Source of the DNA: Siphonodentalium dalli
Taxonomy: Eukaryota > Mollusca > Scaphopoda > Gadilida > Siphonodentaliidae
DNA: 64,000 bases
Assembly (NCBI GenBank): GCA_032622095.1
Contig: CP136066.1
Location: 99,777,319 to 99,841,318, forward strand
Direction of reading: 5' to 3'
Position 1 is the stretch's first letter. The number at the start of each line of letters is the position of its first letter. The position numbers and the translations under genes are program-made. The notes beneath the pieces are model-generated. The model was not told the DNA's origin and did not search any database. It was given only the letters and a program-made list of their open reading frames with translations. This document shows positions 57,181 through 64,000 of the stretch, piece by piece.

Positions 57181-57262
57181 ATCGAAATTCACTGCCAAAT
57201 GCAGATCGAAATTCATTGCCAAATGCAGATCGAATTCATTGCCAAATGCTCATCTTACACCA
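57178..57262 (+). repeat. Three tandem ~24-bp units (AAATGCAGATCGAAATTCAT)
   Basis: AAATTCACTGCCAAATGCAG-type units repeat three times directly outside the piggyBac MITE's right end. Confidence 0.8.
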
Positions 57263-57528
57263 CTCAATAAAATTTATTTATGAGGAAAGTTGAACAGCTC
57301 CTTCCGACAACTTGTGCCACAGCGGACACCTACGGATAGAACAACCTGTTATTCTAACATAGCTTGTAATTAATTGCACAAAGGTCCTTGAAACAAAGGA
57401 CCACAAAAGCATACATCACCTTGAAAAATCAGCACAACGCTGCACAACGCTATAAAGTTTAAATATATACAATTAGAACCAATTTGCTGAAATGAAAACC
57501 CAACTAACCATTTGCAAGACATAACCAT
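57262..57528. other. No gene recognised
   Basis: Short non-coding spacer. Confidence 0.4.
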
Positions 57529-57529
57529 A

Positions 57530-57842
57530 TTGATTGATTGATGTTTAATGTCGCTAGTCAACAACACAGACCTTATCCCGACATTGCCAGTTTAGTGGCG
57601 GAGGTAAACCGCACACTTACGGCCAATCTAACAGTGATTCCAATGGCTGATAAACTAGTCGACCATGTGCGACAAACCACAGGCAATCGGCTAGTAACGG
57701 CATGGTAACTCCACCAGATATAGTTTTCGAATTAAAAAGTCCACGATGGCCGGAAACATGTGGATTTGAACCATTAGTGCCAGCGCTGGAGAGCGAAACG
57801 TCTTGGAGTTGTACCCCTAACCAATTGAGCCACCGAGGCCCA
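57530..57842 (-). mobile_element. tRNA-derived SINE, about 313 bp
   Basis: On the minus strand the head starts GGGCCTCGGTGGCTCAATTG. An A box (TGGCTCAATTGG) and a B box (GGTTCAAATCC, about 57760-57770) are spaced as in a tRNA promoter for RNA polymerase III. The body includes CCGCCACTAAACTGGCAATG and the 3' end reads GCGACATTAAACATCAATCA then (CAAT)n. The tail resembles the LINE-like tail at about 8950, consistent with mobilisation by a partner LINE. No intact target duplication was found. Confidence 0.88.
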
Positions 57843-57849
57843 ACATGAC

Positions 57850-58605
57850 TATAAGTAACAGACATCTGTCGAAAAAAAAAAAAATGTTCTGTCTCCGATG
57901 TTAGTCATCAACCCCTTTGCTCTGTTCGCGTATTTGAACATATTTCAGGAAAGTTAAATTATTTCGATTCTGTGACACCTGTGCAGGCCTATATTCTGTG
58001 TTATTACTGTCGGCAGATGAGAAACTGTGTTTGTGTCATAAACCGGCTACTTTAATTAGTAGCGGCTCAACGCACAACTTACCGTAGCTATAGGGTTTGC
58101 GTCACGCACTGTCGGTAATACGATTAACTCCATCTCTCAGATTTGTCATTTGTCAATACACATCGTCTCACGACTTTATCGCGAACGCTCGCAGGACACA
58201 GTCCGTACGCATAACGGTATATGCAGGGTATAGCCATATTCGTACTGGGGCTGGGCGGGCTGCAACCCTCAAAACGTGTTGAAAGCTACACATTTGAGCA
58301 AATTTGAGATATTTGCGGTCAAATTCGGGCAATTATCCGACAAATTGAATGGCATTTCAGTGGGAAATTATGGCAAATTACTGTATTTTTCACATTTCTG
58401 CCAGAATTATACATATTTAAGGTTAATTTGAATCTATTTTGTTATATTTCTGTGTACATACAAGGTGTATTATACAAAAACTGTGTTACAACCGTAAATA
58501 TATCATTTAAAACAATCGGGCAAAAAGTCTCAGCCTACCTAAATATTCGGACTATGGTACCGTATAGCGACTCAGACTGAATCTGTCTGTGGAACGAGTT
58601 CTGTC
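57850..58605. other. No gene recognised
   Basis: Non-coding sequence; poly-A at 57870-57884. Confidence 0.4.
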
Positions 58606-58611
58606 ATGGTC

Positions 58612-58704
58612 AATGGACGAAAGATTGGGCATTCGGAAAACAAAAGGTCGAGCCCGAAAGAGAAGTTATTCTAGTTTCCGAATGTCCAATTGGGAGTCCA
58701 TTAA
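58612..58704. mobile_element. Small inverted-repeat element, ~93 bp
   Basis: AATGGACGAAAGATTGGGCA(TTCGGAAAAC) is mirrored by (GTTTCCGAATG)TCCAATTGGGAGTCCATT. Confidence 0.65.
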
Positions 58705-58709
58705 CTGAC

Positions 58710-59505
58710 TTAAAACAGTATATACAAGAATGAACTACTTTCATACCGATGAACAATTCTCGATACATGAGACATGCAAACATGTAAGAACGTTTTCTGT
58801 ACAAAACGTAGTCCTCGACCCATTGACACGGTTCATGCTAATACAGAGCTTGCGTATTGTGCCGCCGATCATGCTGGGAACGCACATGTATGTCGCATAA
58901 TTATGCGATTATGTTTGAAACTGAACGTCAACGTGCGTAGATACATACATGTATCACAATGCAGTTTTGCGCTGTTTGAAATACATTTTGTATATTTATG
59001 TACACAATATAGACTGTCGACATACTTATCTGAACTTTGGGCACGAATATATATTTGCATTACATAATGTTTGACACGAACTCAGAATTATATGACGTGA
59101 TACAAGCTCGCATGGTGTACGATATACGCTGTCATTCTGGTTTCTGTTACACGTTGAATTATGCAAACGAGATACACACCCATATCGACAAGAACATTTT
59201 TCATAAGAACTTTGGAATTGTAGTTGATTGTTGGCGGACTAGATATCTGCCAGAGGATTTATACTTGGGACTCGTTAGTAACACGAACAATCATATGACA
59301 AAGTGGACATCTGGAAATATAGAAGGTCGAGGCAGAACAAAGGAGCTGGGTTTTAAGATGATATAACTTCAGTAGTTGTGTATTTTGCGCTCTGACCTTT
59401 TCCACGGTTGATCATGATTGAAATGAACCAAACGTATACTGCTATACGCATAAGTTTTATATAACCTGTCGTCAATCAATTATTTCGATCTATCCCCTTG
59501 ATCAC
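58710..59505. other. No gene recognised
   Basis: Plus-strand frames at 58774-59067 and 59037-59366 have no recognisable domain or splice context. Confidence 0.4.
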
Positions 59506-59511
59506 CAGGAC

Positions 59512-59576
59512 AAAATATAAACCCAGTTGGTGAACACGAGCCCAGGGGTCGTATTCATCAACTGGGTTTATTTATT
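59512..59576. repeat. Hairpin AAACCCAGTTG / CAACTGGGTTT
   Basis: ATAAACCCAGTTGGTGAA and TTCATCAACTGGGTTTAT enclose a GC-rich loop; a likely small palindromic insert. Confidence 0.7.
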
Positions 59577-59579
59577 ATA

Positions 59580-60035
59580 TATTTTATTCAGATATATATC
59601 TCCAGTGTTTTTTAACTTCTAGTGGAATACTTGCCGTCTAGCTCACTCTCACATATCGTTACTCCAATTTCAACTGACCGATTGCACTTCATTGTCAAAT
59701 CAAACATAATATATTTTTAAACCAGTGGTTAGCGATTGTTGTTCCGGTCTCTCATGTGGCCTGAATCCACCGCGGACCATAATGGAAATAAATGGTCTTA
59801 GGACTGTTTTCTTATGCTATCCCCGATGGTTTTGATCACCTGTTAGTGCCGGACAACTCCGTTACAGTCTTATATCCTGAGCAAACGCCATACTCATGCT
59901 GGGCATTGATCGAATGAGGAAGTGGCCGTGTAGCATATGTATACATAGCATCATTCCGCAGGTGACCTTTGTCCAGTAATAATTTAATATTCTACATCTT
60001 ACTAATTTCTGTTAACCTGGTATGTGTTATATCAC
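59580..60035. other. No gene recognised
   Basis: Non-coding. Confidence 0.4.
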
Positions 60036-61136
60036 TTAAACCCCTGTCACACTCAGGCCGGCGCTCTCACTGCGCTGCAAAAGTACCAACATAGGACTAA
60101 CACGCAGGAGGAGCGCCGAAAACTGTAGAAAATTGTCAAACTTTAAAAACAAAGTATGCTCCTATTGCGTTCCTACTTTGTCAAGTCTCACGCTCTTAGT
60201 GCGTTCAAGTCGCTGTCATTGTGATGCTAGTACGTTCTCAATTAGTTCGCAAAACGCTCTATGCGCGGGCGCGGAGAGTATAGATAGCGCCTCCTGCGTT
60301 CTCCAGTCATAGTCAGTTTTTAGGTTGTGGGGAAAATACCCAACACTCCGCAATAAATTACCTGTCCGATTAAACTACTGTCACACTCCGCTGCGATCAG
60401 GCCGGCGCTTGCATTGCGCTGAAAAATAATCAAAGCGCCAAGCAAAGCGCAGTAAGGTATCCAAGAACGTATTGGTGACGCAGTGGACACTGGATAGGAC
60501 GGGAGAGGGTCTCTGTGGTCGCTCCAGAACGCCGCGCTTGTTTTGTGCATGCACAAAACAAGCGCAGAGGTTCGGCGTTCTGACCAGGCGTATTACCGTC
60601 GCCATGACAGCGCAAAGCGTACTAACAACGCAATGACAACGACTTGAACGCATTAAGAGCGTTTACGGCGTGGAGGAAACGCAGTGAGAGCGTGTGAGTG
60701 CGTGAGACCTGACAAAGCAGGAACGAAATGGGTCGTACACACAGAGACGTGGCTAGAGGGTTTCCGTTGGGGGTGTCAACCTTGGGAAATTCCAACTGCA
60801 CCCCCTTGAGTTAGAATCAGACCGACCACAAGTTTTGCATACTTCCATTTGCACCCCCTTGCACCTTAGTGTTTACGCCTAATATCCTATATCTTCATAA
60901 ACCATGGTTCTATATTCCCGGTATGAGAACATTCAGATATGTTAACCTGAAACATTGCATAAATCCTAATATCTAGTGGTCTAACTCCATACAATTGCAC
61001 ACGGCTACGGGCAAGAGACCACGACATCACTGAGCTGACCATCGTTGTTCGGCCGGTGTGAGAAAATTTTGAAATTCGAACAAGAAAATCGCAAATCCTA
61101 GCATCCAGACTGGATTCAACTAAAGCTTTTCTATAT

Positions 61137-61780
61137 AGTGTTGGACATTTCAAACCTCATACCCCCCTCAGGTTGTAAAATTCTCCAACTGATGACCACA
61201 AGTTTGACCAAATGAAGTAAAATATTGTTAAACTTATTAGCATTTTTGTATTGGCCACAGGGGAGAGGCAATGACACACCAGGCCGATCATGGTTCGGCC
61301 TGGTGTGCGAAAATTTTGTAATCTGAACAAGAAAATCACAAAATCCTAGCATCTAGACTAGCGTCAAGCATTCTTAGGGTTGGAAATTTCAAACCTGACA
61401 CCCCACTTAGGTTGGAAAATTTACAACTGATGACAATTCCAATGACAATGTTGACCAAATGTATGAGAATATTGTTTTCTTAAATTAACTAGCAGTTTTT
61501 GACTGGCCACGGGGGGAGGGACCAGGACACAAGATTTCCAAGTGTTGGAAATTTCCAACCTGTCACCTCCCTGAGGTTGGAAAATTTCCAACTGATGACC
61601 ATTTCAGTCCAAAATTTTGACAAAAATAGGAAAATATGCAAATATTGGTCCAAAAACAATTAATTCCCCCCAATAAATTGTTTGAAAATCAAACTACAAG
61701 AACATTTCAACCTATTGTTGGTGTGAAATTTCCAACTAATGTTTTTGCAGGTATGAAATTTTCAACTGTTGAAAAGTTTG
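61137..61780 (+). repeat. Diverged ~180-245-bp tandem units (GGTTGGAAATTTCAAACCT)
   Basis: TTGGAAATTTCAAACCT(C/G)A, (A)GGTTGGAAAATTT(A/C)CAACTG and ATGACCA(C/T)..TTTGACCAAATG recur from 61137, 61378 and 61554. A TTCGGCC(T)GGTGTGCGAAAATT block also recurs at 61050 and 61294. Confidence 0.7.
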
Positions 61781-62168
61781 ACCAAAGTTGGGGGGGGGGG
61801 GGCTGACATTATCAATGGGTGTTTTATTAGTTTTATTTATAGAATGGGAATTTTTGGGATGATTAAAAGTCAAACTGCGAGCTGGAGGCCGAGTCCCGTA
61901 AAAAGGTGCATGTAGTTGGAGAAATTCAACATTGTGTTAATCAACGTTGAGTAATGTATATTTTTGGTTTGTGATAAACTATATGTCAATTACAAATGAA
62001 AGAAATTCATGCAGCCCACTGGGGGTTGTGTGCGGAGACGGTCGAGTCGGCCACCGGTTCGTTAATTAGGTGCTGGTTGTTATTGTTATTTAACGGAATT
62101 CTGGTTCGCAAAACCAGTATATTTTATATTCTACAATTACATTCTTGGGTTTATAATATATGATCTTG
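61302..62168 (+). repeat. Near-identical direct duplication, copy 1
   Basis: It matches 63130-64000 with about four base changes plus a longer G run (I see ATCACAAAATC/ATCGCAAAATC, GACCAGGAC/GACAAGGAC, CCAAAGTTG/CCTAAGTTG, TATGTCAATT/TATGCCAATT). The period is 1828-1832 bp. Confidence 0.92.
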
Positions 62169-63129
62169 AGCGCGTTACCATTTCTGACATTGGTTCTCTT
62201 GTTTTAACAGATTGAAAATTTCTGACAATTTTCAGCGCTTCCACTGTGCGTTACTCGTATTTTGATACTTTTTCAACTCAAAGCAAAAGCCAGCCTGATC
62301 GCAGCGGAGTGTGACAGTGGTATGAGCAGACCGCATTTCAAAGTGGGATTGTACTGTAAACCTGCTGTAAACGCCGGAAGAACGCCATGTATAACGTTTG
62401 GGCGTAAAGCTAGCGCCAGAGTCGCAGTGGCAGCACAATGTGGACGTTCGATGAGCGGGAACCAGTCCATAACACCCCATGACAGCGCAATAAGTTTTGG
62501 ACAGAGCCTCATTGAGCGCATTAAAGACGGGAAAGGCACGTAGTGAGAATTTGATTAAGCTTACTGTAGTCAAAAAAGACAAGATTAATTTCTTGCTGCG
62601 ATCACGAGAAGCTAATATGCGCTCTTGCTACGTTCACATAACGCTCACTTGGCGCTTTGCTTTGCGCTGTCACGGCGACAGTTCTACGTCCTGGCCAGAA
62701 CGCCGAGCCTTTGCGCTTATTTGTGCATGCATAAAACAAGCGCGGCGCTCTGTCACCTATGGGCGACCTGGAGATCCTCGCCCGTTGTAGCCAGTGTCCA
62801 CTGCGTCACCAATTGGTTCTTGGAGACCTTAGTGCGTTTAGGAGGCCGCTTTGGTAATTTTGCAGCGCAATGAGAGCGCCGGCCTGAGTGTGACAGGGGC
62901 TTTATATACCATGTATTCCTTTGTCTATTTTATCTTTACATGTAGGTTGTGCTACACTAATGTGTGTGAATGACCATTAAACGGTATCTTATCTTATCTT
63001 ATAGTCCAGATAGTTTATACCGGCTGAGGCTCAATGCAAAGCTATATATGTGAAGTGCTGACATCGACCGGAGAGACATCAACCCACTATGCGACACCGG
63101 AAATTGCGCAGGAGAAAAAGTTGAAACAC

Positions 63130-64000
63130 GGTGTGCGAAAATTTTGTAATCTGAACAAGAAAATCGCAAAATCCTAGCATCTAGACTAGCGTCAAGCATT
63201 CTTAGGGTTGGAAATTTCAAACCTGACACCCCACTTAGGTTGGAAAATTTACAACTGATGACAATTCCAATGACAATGTTGACCAAATGTATGAGAATAT
63301 TGTTTTCTTAAATTAACTAGCAGTTTTTGACTGGCCACGGGGGGAGGGACAAGGACACAAGATTTCCAAGTGTTGGAAATTTCCAACCTGTCACCTCCCT
63401 GAGGTTGGAAAATTTCCAACTGATGACCATTTCAGTCCAAAATTTTGACAAAAATAGGAAAATATGCAAATATTGGTCCAAAAACAATTAATTCCCCCCA
63501 ATAAATTGTTTGAAAATCAAACTACAAGAACATTTCAACCTATTGTTGGTGTGAAATTTCCAACTAATGTTTTTGCAGGTATGAAATTTTCAACTGTTGA
63601 AAAGTTTGACCTAAGTTGGGGGGGGGGGGGGGGGCTGACATTATCAATGGGTGTTTTATTAGTTTTATTTATAGAATGGGAATTTTTGGGATGATTAAAA
63701 GTCAAACTGCGAGCTGGAGGCCGAGTCCCGTAAAAAGGTGCATGTAGTTGGAGAAATTCAACATTGTGTTAATCAACGTTGAGTAATGTATATTTTTGGT
63801 TTGTGATAAACTATATGCCAATTACAAATGAAAGAAATTCATGCAGCCCACTGGGGGTTGTGTGCGGAGACGGTCGAGTCGGCCACCGGTTCGTTAATTA
63901 GGTGCTGGTTGTTATTGTTATTTAACGGAATTCTGGTTCGCAAAACCAGTATATTTTATATTCTACAATTACATTCTTGGGTTTATAATATATGATCTTG
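63130..64000 (+). repeat. Near-identical direct duplication, copy 2 (runs off window)
   Basis: Second copy of 61302-62168, with a 17-18-base G run at about 63617 against about 12 in copy 1. It reaches the last base of the window, so the repeat may continue as a tandem array. Confidence 0.92.

Larger units (their letters stand above)
60041..62899. mobile_element. Large nested foldback element, 2.86 kb
   Basis: The outer ends are CCCCTGTCACACTCAGGCCG extending about 46 bp, with the exact inverted match at 62880-62899 and few mismatches inward. A second, inner pair (CTACTGTCACACTCCGCTGC at about 60376; mirrored at 62291-62320) lies within. The right outer arm (62620-62840) also matches the left inner arm (60410-60640) in inverse, including TTTTGTGCATGCACAAAACA-type centres and TGACGCAGTGGACACTGG. 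The arms are GC-rich (GCGCT, AGCGC) against an AT-rich middle that carries GGTTGGAAATTT repeats. No transposase; no clear target duplication. Confidence 0.78.

Noticed and set aside
27108-64000. Search for the signal-peptide exon of the GPCR on the minus strand
   Set aside because: No phase-1-ending exon with a leader peptide could be singled out among chance frames.
1-64000. CRISPR arrays, bacterial operons, phage or integrated virus genes
   Set aside because: Tandem repeats here have degenerate units without spacer structure, and all reverse transcriptase and recombinase matches are of eukaryotic mobile-element type.

Overview
The window is animal nuclear DNA, AT-rich and mostly non-coding, and it reads as a mollusc, perhaps a bivalve. 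Three things support this. A tRNA-headed SINE (57.5-57.8 kb) and a second 3' tail (8.95 kb) end in the TTAAAC(A/C)-CAATCAATCAA style common in molluscan repeats. TACATGTA-type motifs are abundant. There are tandem-unit elements closed by ACAG microsatellites, resembling the bivalve 'pearl'/Helentron-like repeats. No bacterial operon, CRISPR array or viral genome was seen.

Host gene. One host gene is recognised, on the minus strand: four exons (27107-26648, 25758-25591, 16763-16640, 11530-11204) with consensus splice sites and matching intron phases. Joined in order they encode the Cache ectodomain, the EGF-like cysteine stalk and the first transmembrane helix of a GPR158/GPR179-like class C orphan GPCR. 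The signal-peptide exon(s) should lie above 27.1 kb, and the rest of the 7TM bundle and tail below 11.2 kb. I found neither in the window. The introns are 0.9, 8.8 and 5.1 kb and are full of repeats.

Layout. 1-11 kb: a decayed Crypton-like tyrosine recombinase (1.56-2.77 kb), inverted-repeat MITEs, a foldback repeat holding a dated hAT insertion with 8-bp target duplications (7039-8004), and two palindromic elements. 11-27 kb: the GPCR exons, with piggyBac-like TTAA elements, tandem repeats, a LINE C-terminal relic and, in the 8.8-kb intron, an antisense, frameshifted copy of a multi-copy invertebrate gene family ending in a PIN/FEN-like acidic domain. 27-39 kb: palindromic hAT MITEs, a broken LINE ORF1 with zinc knuckle and esterase, and several tandem-unit repeats. 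39.6-43.3 kb: the best preserved mobile gene, a LINE ORF2 with endonuclease and reverse transcriptase, a 2A-like motif near its N-terminus and a single frameshift near its C-terminus. 45-53 kb: palindromic MITEs, a Tc1/mariner-type MITE and two tandem-array elements of about 140-bp units. 53.4-56 kb: an intact-frame LINE ORF1 without its natural start, next to an inverted repeat. 56.8-64 kb: a piggyBac MITE, the SINE, a large foldback structure and a nearly identical 0.87-kb direct duplication that runs off the right end.

The annotation is therefore one fragmentary host receptor gene on the minus strand, set in a dense, layered field of transposable elements. Several of these preserve informative structure: empty sites, target duplications, nested insertions and self-palindromes. 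Most short open frames elsewhere are chance readings of repeats and are not listed. Family assignments rest on motifs and my memory of the families, since no search could be run.
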